From: DATDAH01 sp963823495
Lineage (GTDB): Bacteria > Actinomycetota > Acidimicrobiia > Acidimicrobiales > DATDAH01
DNA: 64,000 nucleotides
Assembly: GCA_963823495.1 (NCBI GenBank)
Contig: CAWGLV010000001.1
Coordinates: 3,767,140-3,831,139, forward strand
Direction: 5' to 3'
In this document: positions 1 to 8,026 of the stretch, piece by piece
How the letters are laid out: the number at the start of each line of letters is the position of its first letter
How positions within the stretch are numbered: the stretch's first letter is position 1
Notes under the pieces: generated by a model
Databases searched by the model: none
What the model was told of the DNA's origin: nothing
What the model saw: only the letters and a program-made list of their open reading frames with translations
Program-made: the position numbers and the translations under genes

Positions 1-2
1 GC

Positions 3-308
3 GAGTGCTGCCCGACCGTGATGGGCGCGCCGCTCGAGGCGGGCGAGGCCCAGGTCCTGGCTCAGGCGTTCGCCGCCCTGTCCGACCCCGTGCGCCTCCG
101 ACTCCTGAGCATGATCGCCGGCGCGAAGGAGGTCTGCTCCTGTGACCTGCAGGAGCCCCTCGGCAAGTCCCAGCCCACGGTGAGCCACCACACCAAGACC
201 CTGGCCGAAGCCGGCCTGATCGAGGGCGAGAAGCGGGGCCGCTGGGTGTACTGGCGGATCATCCCCGAGCGTCTGGCCGATCTCCGGTCAGCCCTCGCTC
301 CGACCTGA
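3..308 (+). CDS. arsR: ArsR/SmtB-family metalloregulatory repressor (5' end outside window)
   Basis: Winged-helix repressor expected to release DNA on binding arsenite. The reading frame is open from the window edge and reads ECCP just before the first internal GTG/ATG pair at bases 18-23, so the true start is probably upstream and 101 residues are visible. The EVCSCDL stretch matches the ELCVCDL-type arsenic site of ArsR proteins, and the SQPTVSHHTKTLAEAGL segment is the DNA-recognition helix-turn-helix. It stands directly upstream of an arsI-like gene and acr3, the classical target genes, and palindromes in the next intergenic gap are its likely operator. The family is certain; the inducer is inferred from the cysteine motif and the neighbours. 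Confidence 0.92.
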   Translation, partial: ECCPTVMGAPLEAGEAQVLAQAFAALSDPVRLRLLSMIAGAKEVCSCDLQEPLGKSQPTVSHHTKTLAEAGLIEGEKRGRWVYWRIIPERLADLRSALAPT

Positions 309-340
309 CGACCGCCGACCGCCGACCGCCGACAATTGCA

Positions 341-394
341 TTGACAACTATCGATTGATTGGTAGGGTGAGCCCACTAATCGATGATCATCGAT
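341..394 (+). promoter_or_regulatory. Promoter and probable ArsR operator of the ars genes
   Basis: A -35 box TTGACA (341-346) and a -10-like TAGGGT (363-368) are 16 bases apart. A second ATCGAT word with TTGATT-like flank lies in the spacer (350-360), and a perfect 16-bp palindrome ATCGATGATCATCGAT (379-394) lies just downstream of the expected transcription start. A GGGAGG ribosome site follows at 406-411, before the GTG at 417. ArsR proteins bind AT-rich dyads over promoters, so autoregulation of the arsI-acr3 unit is inferred. Confidence 0.7.
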
Positions 395-416
395 CAATGA
401 CCCTCGGGAGGACCCC

Positions 417-878
417 GTGTCCCGACTGCAACTCGCCCTCAACGTCACCGACCTCGAGCAGGCCGTCGAGTTCTACAGCAAGCTGTTCGGCACCGGGCCG
501 GCCAAGCGCAAGCCCGGGTACGCCAACTTCGCCGTCGCCGACCCGCCCCTGAAGCTGGTCCTCTTCGAGGATCGGGAGGGCGGAACGCTCAACCATCTCG
601 GCGTCGAGACCGAGTCCGCCAGAGAGGTCGAGGCCGCCGAGGCCCGGCTGACCGACACGGGCCTCGAAACCACCGGGATCGACGACACCATCTGCTGCTA
701 CGCCACCAAGGTCGAGACCTGGCTGACCGATCCCGACGGCACCCAGTGGGAGTGGTACGTCAAGACCGGCGACTCCGAGCAGCTCAGCAACGAGGTCGTC
801 ACCGACGGCGAGACGACCGTGTGCTGTGCCGCCGAGACCGCGCGTGTGGGCACCGGAGCGTCGTCGACTTGCGCCTGA
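417..878 (+). CDS. arsI: ArsI/CadI-like vicinal-oxygen-chelate protein
   Basis: A 153-residue VOC-superfamily protein of the ArsI (C-As lyase) / CadI group. ArsI enzymes use Fe(II) and oxygen to cleave the carbon-arsenic bond of trivalent organoarsenicals. Visible family features are the adjacent cysteines C93-C94 in TICCYATKVETW, which would bind the trivalent arsenic, and likely metal ligands near Q5, H60 (LNHLG) and E112 (WEWY). The tail carries further cysteines (VCCA and a terminal CA). The GTG start at 417 has a good GGGAGG site. It is probably co-transcribed with acr3 under the ArsR-like operator. CadI, a cadmium-induced protein of unclear role, is the alternative name; the arsenic context favours ArsI. 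Confidence 0.82.
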   Translation: MSRLQLALNVTDLEQAVEFYSKLFGTGPAKRKPGYANFAVADPPLKLVLFEDREGGTLNHLGVETESAREVEAAEARLTDTGLETTGIDDTICCYATKVETWLTDPDGTQWEWYVKTGDSEQLSNEVVTDGETTVCCAAETARVGTGASSTCA

Positions 879-933
879 CCGGACATCGGGGTGCCCCCGA
901 CCGGTTCGGGGGCGCCATCGGCGTGCCGGCGCG

Positions 934-2031
934 ATGACCGCCACCGACCCCGGACCCGCCACCCCCTCGGTCGCGGCTGAGCTCTCGACCCTCGACCGGT
1001 ACCTGCCGGCGTGGATCGGCTTGGCCATGGCCGGCGGGCTGCTGCTGGGCCGACTGATCCCGGACCTGAACGACACCCTCGAGGTGATCAAGGTCGATAC
1101 CGTCTCGCTGCCGATCGCCATCGGCCTGCTGGCGATGATGTACCCGGTCCTGGCCAAGGTCCGATACACGCACCTCGGGGACGAGCTGGCCGACGGTCGC
1201 ACCCTGGGCCTGTCGCTGCTCCTCAACTGGGTGATCGGGCCGCTGCTGATGTTCAGCCTGGCCTGGGTGTTCCTGGCCGACCTCCCGGAACTGCGGACCG
1301 GCCTGATCATCGTCGGCCTCGCCCGCTGCATCGCCATGGTCCTGATCTGGAACGACCTGGCGTGCGGGAGCCGAGAGCTGGCCGCCGTCCTCGTCGCGGT
1401 CAACTCCCTCTTCCAGATCGTCATGTACTCGGTGCTCGGGTGGTTCTACCTCACCGTGCTGCCCGACTGGCTGGGCCTCGACACCGCCGATCTCGACGTC
1501 TCCATGGGCCAGATCGCCAAGTCCGTGCTGATCTTCCTCGGCATCCCCCTCCTGGCCGGGTTCCTCACCCGGACCATCGGCGAGGCCCGCAGGGGCACCG
1601 AGTGGTACGAGCGCACATTCCTGCCGCGTATCGGCCCGATGGCCCTCTACGGCCTGCTGTTCACCATCGTCGTGCTGTTCGCGCTCCAAGGCGAGCAGAT
1701 CACCGACAACCCGCTGGACGTCGCCCGCGTGGCGGTCCCGCTGCTCATCTACTTCGCCCTCATGTGGGGCGGGGCCTTCCTGGCCGCGTACCGCCTCGGC
1801 CTGCCCTACGAGCGCAACACCTCGATCGCCTTCACCGCGGCCGGCAACAACTTCGAGCTGGCCATCGCGGTGGCCATCGCCGTCTTCGGCGTCACCTCGG
1901 GCCAGGCCCTGGCCGGCACCATCGGTCCCCTCATCGAGGTCCCCGCCCTCGTCGGCCTCGTCTATGTGTCGCTCTGGGCCAAGCGTCACGTCTACCCCGC
2001 CGGGGGCGACGAGGCCGCGCTCAGGGGCTGA
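934..2031 (+). CDS. acr3: Arsenite efflux permease Acr3 (BASS superfamily)
   Basis: A 365-residue integral membrane antiporter that exports arsenite, normal length for Acr3, with about ten hydrophobic helices. The conserved GLARCIAMVLIWNDLA segment places the essential cysteine at C132, and the AAGNNFELAIA segment carries the conserved glutamate near E308. The ATG at 934 was chosen because the upstream in-frame stretch is arginine-rich, overlaps the arsI end and does not resemble the family. It lies 55 bases after the arsI-like gene and is the last gene of the ars unit. Its end overlaps the convergent M48 protease gene by 11 bases. Confidence 0.93.
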   Translation: MTATDPGPATPSVAAELSTLDRYLPAWIGLAMAGGLLLGRLIPDLNDTLEVIKVDTVSLPIAIGLLAMMYPVLAKVRYTHLGDELADGRTLGLSLLLNWVIGPLLMFSLAWVFLADLPELRTGLIIVGLARCIAMVLIWNDLACGSRELAAVLVAVNSLFQIVMYSVLGWFYLTVLPDWLGLDTADLDVSMGQIAKSVLIFLGIPLLAGFLTRTIGEARRGTEWYERTFLPRIGPMALYGLLFTIVVLFALQGEQITDNPLDVARVAVPLLIYFALMWGGAFLAAYRLGLPYERNTSIAFTAAGNNFELAIAVAIAVFGVTSGQALAGTIGPLIEVPALVGLVYVSLWAKRHVYPAGGDEAALRG

Positions 2032-3229
2032 CCGAGATGCCCTTGCTCGCCGCCCAGGCGGAGGTGAGGGCCATGCGCTCGGCCGCCGGGGGATGGCTGG
2101 CCTGGAGGCGCTTCACCCGCCCGGGCTCGAGATCGGCCAGGTTCTTGGTGTGCAGGCCCCGCTGCATGTCCAGCATCGTCTGGGGCTCCTCCAGCAGATC
2201 CAGGGCCTCGATGTCGGCCTGGCGCTCGAAGGCCCGGGACACCCAGGCCGTGAGCAGGCCCAGCAGACCGAAGCCCACCTGCGCGGCAAGGACCAGGAGA
2301 GGCAGCGCCGTGGGCTGGCCCACCAGGGGCACGTCCCCCGAGGTGACCACCCCCGCCTGCTCGAAGATCCAGTCCCACTCGCTGAACACCTTCAGGCCGG
2401 CGAAGAGGGCGAGCAGGAGGAGGGCGATCACCGGCAGCTGCTTGCGGAGGTGCTTGAGGCGCCAGTGGCCGATCTCATGGGCCACCACCTGCTCGACCAC
2501 CTCCGGCGAATGCTCCAGGAGCGTGTCGAAGAGCACCACCCGACGGGTGGCTCCCAGCCCGGCCACGTAGGCGTTGTCCCGGCGGGAGCGCTTGCTCTCG
2601 TCCGCCACGTAGGTACCCGAGATCCGGACACCGGCGATCGCTGCGATGCGGTCGACCCGGCCGTTCATGTCCTCGTCCTCGAGAGGGGTGAACGTGTTGA
2701 AGATCGGGGCGATGACCACCGGGTAGAGGAAGCCCAGGCCGATGGTGAAGATCACCATCACCACCCATCCCCAGAGCCACCAGGTCGGCGTCGTGCGGAT
2801 CACCGCGAACAAGGGCAGCAACAGGACCACGTTGACGACCAAGCCCAGCACGAGGCCCCTGGCCAGGTCGGTGGCGAAGCCGCCGCCGGTCTGGGTGGAC
2901 AGCTCCCACTCCCGGTCGTGGCGCAGGTCCAGCCAGGCGTCGAACGGCGTGGCGATCACCGTGCTGACCACCTCGAGGAAGGACACGATCACGAGGAGCT
3001 GCAGGACCCAGTTGTCGACACCGAGAGCGTCGACCAGCTCCGGCGCGACCTCGGCGAAGACGATGACCAGGAGCGCCACCGTCGAGATGGCCAGACGCAG
3101 GATCCGGGCCCGCGCCACCGGTCGGCGGTAGCGGCGCGCCCGGTCCAGCTCGTCGGCGGAGAACCAGTCGTCGGGCGTGTTGGGGACGCGCCACCACAGG
3201 GAGGGCAGGCGGGGCGGGCGCGGGGTCAT
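2021..3229 (-). CDS. M48 family zinc metalloprotease, Ste24/CAAX-protease-like
   Basis: A 402-residue multi-pass membrane protease. The N-terminal half has the several hydrophobic helices of the M48 N-terminal domain. The zinc motif HEIGH lies at residues 251-255 and the downstream glutamate ligand is probably E335 in RAFERQAD. Ste24-type enzymes cleave prenylated CAAX proteins in eukaryotes; the bacterial relatives are poorly characterised membrane proteases, so the substrate is unknown. Its start codon overlaps the Nudix stop in an ATGA arrangement, which indicates translational coupling at the end of the hypothetical-ppk-Nudix-M48 operon. Confidence 0.88.
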   Translation of the reverse strand: MTPRPPRLPSLWWRVPNTPDDWFSADELDRARRYRRPVARARILRLAISTVALLVIVFAEVAPELVDALGVDNWVLQLLVIVSFLEVVSTVIATPFDAWLDLRHDREWELSTQTGGGFATDLARGLVLGLVVNVVLLLPLFAVIRTTPTWWLWGWVVMVIFTIGLGFLYPVVIAPIFNTFTPLEDEDMNGRVDRIAAIAGVRISGTYVADESKRSRRDNAYVAGLGATRRVVLFDTLLEHSPEVVEQVVAHEIGHWRLKHLRKQLPVIALLLLALFAGLKVFSEWDWIFEQAGVVTSGDVPLVGQPTALPLLVLAAQVGFGLLGLLTAWVSRAFERQADIEALDLLEEPQTMLDMQRGLHTKNLADLEPGRVKRLQASHPPAAERMALTSAWAASKGISVSP

Positions 3230-3645
3230 GATCGCTCAGCTTCCTCCAGGTGCTCGCCGAGGGCGCGTATCACCTCGACGTCGTCGGCCCGGGTGAGCTT
3301 GCGCCGGGCGGCGTCCGGCGTGAGCCACACCACCTCGTCGACCTCGTCGTTGACCGTGAACTCGCCCCGGGGGGCCGCCATCTCGAACCAGCGGACCTCC
3401 TTGGCCCGGCCCTTGCGGTCGGTGTAGGTCGTCGTGGCCAGATGGGGACCGAGGGTGCCGGTCACCCCGGTCTCCTCCTCGACCTCACGGCGGGCACCGT
3501 CCCGCCAGGACTCGCCCTCCTCCAGCTTGCCCTTGGGCAGTGACCAATCGTCATAGCGCGGACGGTGCACGACCAGCACCTCGATCCCGTCGCCGACCGG
3601 CCGCCAGGCGACCGCGCCTGCGGCCCGGATCCCGCGCGGGCTCAA
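3226..3645 (-). CDS. Nudix hydrolase (MutT-like)
   Basis: A pyrophosphohydrolase of the Nudix superfamily. A complete Nudix box matches GX5EX7REUXEEXGU at residues 39-61 of a 139-residue protein (GKLEEGE ... REVEEETGV). I chose the TTG at 3645 because it overlaps the stop of ppk as TTGA and leaves a compact domain. An upstream in-frame start at 3717 would add a proline/glycine-rich leader lying wholly inside ppk. Location between polyphosphate kinase and a membrane protease suggests phosphate or nucleotide housekeeping, for example the MutT1-type proteins near ppk in mycobacteria, but the substrate cannot be read from the sequence. Confidence 0.88.
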   Translation of the reverse strand: MSPRGIRAAGAVAWRPVGDGIEVLVVHRPRYDDWSLPKGKLEEGESWRDGARREVEEETGVTGTLGPHLATTTYTDRKGRAKEVRWFEMAAPRGEFTVNDEVDEVVWLTPDAARRKLTRADDVEVIRALGEHLEEAERS

Positions 3646-5699
3646 GAACGGGCCCGGTGGAGTTCCTGGAGGCGCAGGTGGGTGTCCACCCGGCCCGTAC
3701 CCGGGGGCGGGGCCCACTCACCCTGCGGACCGAGGGTCCAGGCCAGGGTGTCATCGGCCAGATTGACCTGGAGCACCTCCATGAGCCGCTGTTGCAGGGA
3801 CGGGGTGTCGATGGGTGTCAGCGCCTCGACCCGCCGATCGAGGTTTCTCGGCATCCAGTCGGCGGAGCCGATGTACCAGGCCGCGACACCGGGGCCGTGA
3901 CCGTTGGCGAAGCAGTAGATCCGGGAGTGCTCGAGGTACCGGCCGATGATGGACCGCACGCGGATGCGCTCGGAGAGGCCCGGCACACCGGGGCGCAGAC
4001 AGCAGATGCCCCGGACGACGAGGTCGACCTCGACTCCGGCCGCCGACGCCTCGTACAGGTCCTCGATGACGGCCGGGTCCACCAGCGAGTTCATCTTGGC
4101 CAGGATCCGACCCTGGCCCGCGCCGGCGTCGATCTCCCGGCGGATCAGTCGGCGGATGCCCGAGCGCAGCGAGTCGGGGGCGACCAGCATCCGCTGATAA
4201 CCGATGTCGCGGGCGTAGCCGGTGAGGTAGTTGAACAGGTGGGTCAGGTCGGCACCGATCTCGGGATCGGCGGTGAGCAGACCGCAGTCCTCGTAGATGC
4301 GGGCGGTTCGGCTGTTGTAGTTGCCGGTGCCGATGTGGCAGTAGCGCACCATGCCGCCGTGCTCCTCACGCACCACCAGCGTGGTCTTGGTGTGGACCTT
4401 GAGACCGAGCAGCCCGTAGGCCACGTGAACGCCGGCCTTCTCCAGGCGACGGGCCCACCCGACGTTGGCCTGCTCGTCGAACCGGGCCTTGAGCTCCACC
4501 AGCGCGGCGACCTGCTTGCCCGACTCCGCCGCCCGGATCAGCGCGTCCACGATCGGGCTGTCACCGTCGGTGCGGTAGAGCGTGAGCTTGATGGCCCGCA
4601 CCCCGGGGTCGTCGGCCGCCTGTCCGATGAAGGTCTCGACCGAGCCGGCGAAGGAGTCATAGGGGTGATGCAGCAGGAGGTCACCCCTACGCAGGACGTC
4701 GAAGACGTTCACCTCCCCCTCCTCACCCGTGAGGTGGGGCGGGACCACGCCGGACCAGGCGTCGTCCTTGAGGTCCGGTCGGTCGAGGCTCAGCAACGAC
4801 CACAGTCCGCTCAGGTCGAGGGGGCCGGCGACCACATAGACGTCGTCGTCCTCGAGGTCGAGCTCCCGCTGGAGCAGCTCGCGGATCTCGTCGGTCACGG
4901 TGGCCTCGAGCTCGAGGCGCACCGCCTTGCCGAAGCGACGGCGGCGGAGCTCCACCTCGACCGCGGCCAACAGGTCGTCGGCCACCTCGTCCTCGAGGGT
5001 CAGGTCGGCGTTGCGGGTGACCCGGAAGGGATGGTTCTCGACCACCTCCATTCCCGGGAAGAGCGTGTCGAGGTGGGCGGCGATGACCTGCTCGAGGGGC
5101 ACGAAGCGCTCCCCGTCGGGCAGGACGACGAACCGGGGCAACAGCGGAGGGACCTTCACCCGCGCGAACCGCCGCAGTCCGGACACGGAGTCGAGCACGA
5201 CCACCGCCAGGTTCAGCGAGAGATCCGAGATGTAGGGGAAGGGGTGCCCCGGGTCCACGGCCAGGGGCGTCAGGACGGGGAAGATCCGCTCGTCGAACTG
5301 GGCCCCGAGGTACTCGAGATCGTCGTCGTCCAGCTCGTCCCACGACGAGAAGCCGATGCCGGCGGCGCCCAGGGCCGGGACGAGCTCGTCGAGGAACAAG
5401 TGCTCGGCCCGCGCGATCAGCTTTCCGACCCGGTCCCGGATCTCGTCGAGCTGCTGGCCCGGCGTGCGCCCGTCGGGAGTGCGTTGGGTGACCGATCCGG
5501 CCACCTGGTCCTTCAGGCCGGCCACCCGGACCTGAAAGAACTCATCCAGGTTCTGGGAGAAGATGGCGAGGAACTTCGCCCGCTCGAGCAGGGGGACCGA
5601 GGCGTTCTCCGCCATGGCCAAGACACGGGTGTCGAAGTCGATCCAGGACAGCTCACGGTTCAGGAACCGGTCGACTCCGCTCTCCTCCACGCCCGCCAT
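3642..5699 (-). CDS. ppk1: Polyphosphate kinase 1
   Basis: Reversibly polymerises the gamma-phosphate of ATP into inorganic polyphosphate. The protein is 685 residues, normal for PPK1. The N-terminal FLNRELSWIDFDTRVL block, the catalytic HIGTGNYN block with autophosphorylated His455, and a second conserved histidine, His591 in HSRIYCFANG, are all visible. The ATG at 5699 begins 17 bases after a small conserved gene, and the stop overlaps the Nudix start. A longer in-frame extension upstream is non-homologous and crosses the neighbouring gene. Operon position suggests joint expression with the Nudix and M48 genes. Confidence 0.97.
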   Translation of the reverse strand: MAGVEESGVDRFLNRELSWIDFDTRVLAMAENASVPLLERAKFLAIFSQNLDEFFQVRVAGLKDQVAGSVTQRTPDGRTPGQQLDEIRDRVGKLIARAEHLFLDELVPALGAAGIGFSSWDELDDDDLEYLGAQFDERIFPVLTPLAVDPGHPFPYISDLSLNLAVVVLDSVSGLRRFARVKVPPLLPRFVVLPDGERFVPLEQVIAAHLDTLFPGMEVVENHPFRVTRNADLTLEDEVADDLLAAVEVELRRRRFGKAVRLELEATVTDEIRELLQRELDLEDDDVYVVAGPLDLSGLWSLLSLDRPDLKDDAWSGVVPPHLTGEEGEVNVFDVLRRGDLLLHHPYDSFAGSVETFIGQAADDPGVRAIKLTLYRTDGDSPIVDALIRAAESGKQVAALVELKARFDEQANVGWARRLEKAGVHVAYGLLGLKVHTKTTLVVREEHGGMVRYCHIGTGNYNSRTARIYEDCGLLTADPEIGADLTHLFNYLTGYARDIGYQRMLVAPDSLRSGIRRLIRREIDAGAGQGRILAKMNSLVDPAVIEDLYEASAAGVEVDLVVRGICCLRPGVPGLSERIRVRSIIGRYLEHSRIYCFANGHGPGVAAWYIGSADWMPRNLDRRVEALTPIDTPSLQQRLMEVLQVNLADDTLAWTLGPQGEWAPPPGTGRVDTHLRLQELHRARS

Positions 5700-5716
5700 G
5701 CTAGGTGCGGGTTGCC

Positions 5717-6019
5717 TCAGGAGGGTCGGGCCCCGAGGTCGTGGTCCTCTTCCTCGTCGTAGCCCAGGTCCCAGTCGATCAGCAGCAGCTCGCGCTCGGC
5801 GTCGCGGTTGACCCGCTCCCGGTTGCGACGGAACTGAGGGTCGTGGGGTGGGAGCAGGACCAGGCGGGCGTTCACCCGGTCCCGGAAGGCGTCGATCACC
5901 GCTCGATCGCCGAAGTCCGAGCGGATCTCCCAGTGGGGGGCGACCGGCCCGAGGTACACGATCTTGACCGCGCCTCGCGGCGGCTCGGTCTCCAGAGAGG
6001 GCTCCACGACGTTCGACAT
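5717..6019 (-). CDS. Small protein of unknown function upstream of ppk1
   Basis: A 100-residue, acidic, soluble protein that I do not recognise. It contains IVYLGPVAPHWEI, followed by a charged stretch (LPPHDPQFRRNRERVNRDAERELLL) and an aspartate/glutamate-rich tail. The ATG at 6019 is supported by a TAGCCT box at 6028-6033, 8 bases upstream, which would give a leaderless mRNA, so this is probably the first gene of the ppk operon. The stop lies 17 bases before ppk. A role tied to polyphosphate is only an inference from position. Confidence 0.6.
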   Translation of the reverse strand: MSNVVEPSLETEPPRGAVKIVYLGPVAPHWEIRSDFGDRAVIDAFRDRVNARLVLLPPHDPQFRRNRERVNRDAERELLLIDWDLGYDEEEDHDLGARPS

Positions 6020-6131
6020 CGGCCGTGAGGCTACCGGGACCGGCCCGACTTCTCGGAAAACCCCCCGCTTCCCGGGAACCGAACGACGCCCCGCGCCGTA
6101 GAACAGGTGAAACGGAGGTCCCCCCACACCC

Positions 6132-6404
6132 ATGAGCAAGCCCGACGAGACCGAAACCGACTGGATGGCCTACGGCAACTGCGCCCATCGGCCGCCCTCG
6201 TTGTTCTTCCCCAGTGACGGGGTCGGGGTCGAGGTCGCCCGACGCGTGTGCGCCGACTGCCCGGTGCAGGATCTCTGCCTCGAGTACGCCCTCGTCCACC
6301 GCATCGACCACGGCGTGTGGGGGGGCTGCTCGGAACGGGAACGGCGGCGGATCCTGAAGCGCCGCCGGGAGGCCGTCGAGGCCGAGGCCGCCACCCCGGC
6401 CTGA
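6132..6404 (+). CDS. WhiB-family (Wbl) iron-sulfur transcription regulator
   Basis: A 90-residue Wbl protein. The four cluster-binding cysteines are C17, C40, C43 and C49 in the usual C-Xn-C-X2-C-X5-C order, followed by the GVWGG turn and a basic ERERRRILKRRRE tail. These proteins bind a 4Fe-4S cluster and partner with the primary sigma factor to control development or redox genes in actinobacteria. It is transcribed away from the ppk operon and converges on the anti-sigma gene. The paralogue class is not assigned; it differs clearly from the whiB at 8820-9104. Confidence 0.93.
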   Translation: MSKPDETETDWMAYGNCAHRPPSLFFPSDGVGVEVARRVCADCPVQDLCLEYALVHRIDHGVWGGCSERERRRILKRRREAVEAEAATPA

Positions 6405-6484
6405 GCCCGCCCGGGTGCGGGGGGACGACCCCTCTCGAGGGCGATCCGCCCGGCGCACCCGACCGTCGACGGGTCCGCGGCCGC

Positions 6485-7174
6485 TCAGCCCAGACCGAAG
6501 GTCTCGACCAGGTCATCCATCGCATCGCCGATCCGCCGGCTGAGCCCCATCGGCCGGGCGCCGGGCAGGTCGACCACGACCGCCCGCATCTCCTCGCGGT
6601 CGAACTCACCGACGATCACATAGACCACCTCCTGGCGCCGGACCACGAGCGCACCACCGTCGCTCCACCAGGCGTCGACCCCGTCGAAGTCGGCCGGCGT
6701 GAGATCCGCGGCCATGGTGTCGGTGTCGAGGTCCCCGACCTGCTCGAACACCGACACGTACCGCCCGTCAGCCGCGTAGACGACCTGCACGACATCGTCG
6801 GGATGGCGCACGGCCATGCCTCGCTCGAGGTCGCCGACGGTCTCGGGAGCCTGGTAGGGCGCGGGGACCTCGTCGGCGGGCATCTCACCGGTGATGGCGG
6901 ACGCGGGCACCGCCATGACCGCCTCATGACGCTGCGCCAGGTCGCCCATCGGCGGATCGGCTCGGCCGTGCACGCCCGTCGCCTGGGCCACGACGATCGC
7001 CCCGACGACGCCTGCCGCCGCCAGTCCACCGATGGTTGTCGCCCGGGCCCGGCGGCGGCGCCGACGGATGAGGTCCTCGAAGAAGCCGTCCGGCGGCGCG
7101 ACCTCGGGGAGATCCCGGAGCAGCCGACGGAGCTCGTCGTCCTCCGGGACCGGGATGTCCTGGGGTTCGGTCAT
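6485..7174 (-). CDS. Probable membrane-anchored anti-sigma factor
   Basis: A 229-residue protein with a cytoplasmic N-terminus (DDELRRLLRDLPEVAPPDGFFEDLI), an arginine run, one membrane helix at about residues 46-66 and a C-terminal extracytoplasmic domain. It lacks the HX3CX2C zinc anti-sigma signature. Its start overlaps the stop of the ECF sigma gene (ATGA), the usual arrangement of sigma/anti-sigma pairs. The anti-sigma role is inferred from that coupling and the topology, not from a recognised domain. Confidence 0.68.
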   Translation of the reverse strand: MTEPQDIPVPEDDELRRLLRDLPEVAPPDGFFEDLIRRRRRRARATTIGGLAAAGVVGAIVVAQATGVHGRADPPMGDLAQRHEAVMAVPASAITGEMPADEVPAPYQAPETVGDLERGMAVRHPDDVVQVVYAADGRYVSVFEQVGDLDTDTMAADLTPADFDGVDAWWSDGGALVVRRQEVVYVIVGEFDREEMRAVVVDLPGARPMGLSRRIGDAMDDLVETFGLG

Positions 7175-7707
7175 GATCGGGCCTCGACGGCCGTCCGCAG
7201 GCGCGAGCGGCCCCGGTGGATGCGGGAGCGCACCGTGCCGACGGGGATGTCGAGCGCCTCGGCGATCTCCTCGTAACTGAAGTCCAGCACGTCACAGAGG
7301 ACCACGGCCGTCCGGTAGTCCTCGGGGAGATCGGCCAGTGCCGCCTGCAGGTGCTCGGGCAGGACGGCCGCGTCGAGAGCGTCGGCCGCCGACGGCGCCG
7401 TCGGCAGGACCCGCTCGGGGTTCTCCTCGGGGAGCGGGTCCTGGGGGCGCCGTTTCTGGCGCCGCACGACGTCGAGGAACGCATTGGTCGTGATCCGCGA
7501 CAGCCACGCCTCCATGGAGCCCGGCTGGTAGGTCGCCAGCCCTCGTTGCACCCGTAGCAGCACGTCCTGCACCAGATCCTGCGCGTCGTCGTGGTTCATC
7601 GTGAGTCGGTAGGCCACCGTGTAGAGGAACCGCCCGTGGTCGTGGGCGACCTCTTCCCAGCTCGGCACCTGATCGGTGCGAGTCGGTGGTGGCGTTGGAC
7701 TCGACAT
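7171..7707 (-). CDS. ECF RNA polymerase sigma factor
   Basis: A 178-residue group 4 sigma factor. The region 2 segment (FLYTVAYRLTMNHDDAQDLVQDVLLRV) recognises the -10 element. The region 4 segment (LPEDYRTAVVLCDVLDFSYEEIAEAL with GTVRSRIHRGRSRLR) recognises the -35 element. The ATG at 7707 is preferred to a TTG two codons upstream. It is translationally coupled to the downstream membrane protein that is probably its anti-sigma factor. Overall form resembles the SigE/RpoE-type envelope-stress group of actinobacteria; the regulon is unknown. Confidence 0.93.
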   Translation of the reverse strand: MSSPTPPPTRTDQVPSWEEVAHDHGRFLYTVAYRLTMNHDDAQDLVQDVLLRVQRGLATYQPGSMEAWLSRITTNAFLDVVRRQKRRPQDPLPEENPERVLPTAPSAADALDAAVLPEHLQAALADLPEDYRTAVVLCDVLDFSYEEIAEALDIPVGTVRSRIHRGRSRLRTAVEARS

Positions 7708-7789
7708 GGGCAACGACGCCGGGGCGCGCCCGGTTCCCGGCCGGGGTCAGCGATCGGTCAGTGCCGGACTGAGGACTCCGTGGAGCCGC

Positions 7790-7966
7790 TCAGGCCGAGG
7801 GGGACGAATCGCCGGTGCCGGTCGAGCTCGCGTCCTCCTCGGAACCCTTCTTGAACTCCGACTGGGCCTTGCCCAGGGAACGGGCCAGCTGCGGGAGCTT
7901 GGACCCGCCGAAGATCAGCAGGATGATGAGGAGCACGATGAGTAGTTCGGGTGCACCGAGGTTCAC
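7790..7966 (-). CDS. tatA: Twin-arginine translocase subunit TatA/E
   Basis: A 58-residue protein with the TatA layout: one N-terminal membrane helix (LLIVLLIILLIFG), the hinge GGSKLPQLARSLG, an amphipathic helix and a short acidic/serine tail. TatA oligomers form the pore that exports folded proteins. The GTG at 7966 has a TACGCT box at 7974-7979, 7 bases upstream, fitting a leaderless start. No tatB or tatC is adjacent. It sits downstream of, and in the same direction as, nothing obvious, and diverges from the formiminotransferase-like gene. Confidence 0.92.
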   Translation of the reverse strand: MNLGAPELLIVLLIILLIFGGSKLPQLARSLGKAQSEFKKGSEEDASSTGTGDSSPSA

Positions 7967-8026
7967 GGGATGGAGCGTACCGGCGACGGGCCGGCGCCGC
8001 GGTGAGGGCGACACGGGGGGTGCGGC

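Noticed and set aside
3540..5762. Open frame of 740 codons on the plus strand
   Set aside because: It is wholly antisense to ppk1, whose motifs are unmistakable; its composition (runs of Gly, Val, Asp, His and Arg) is typical of a high-GC shadow frame.
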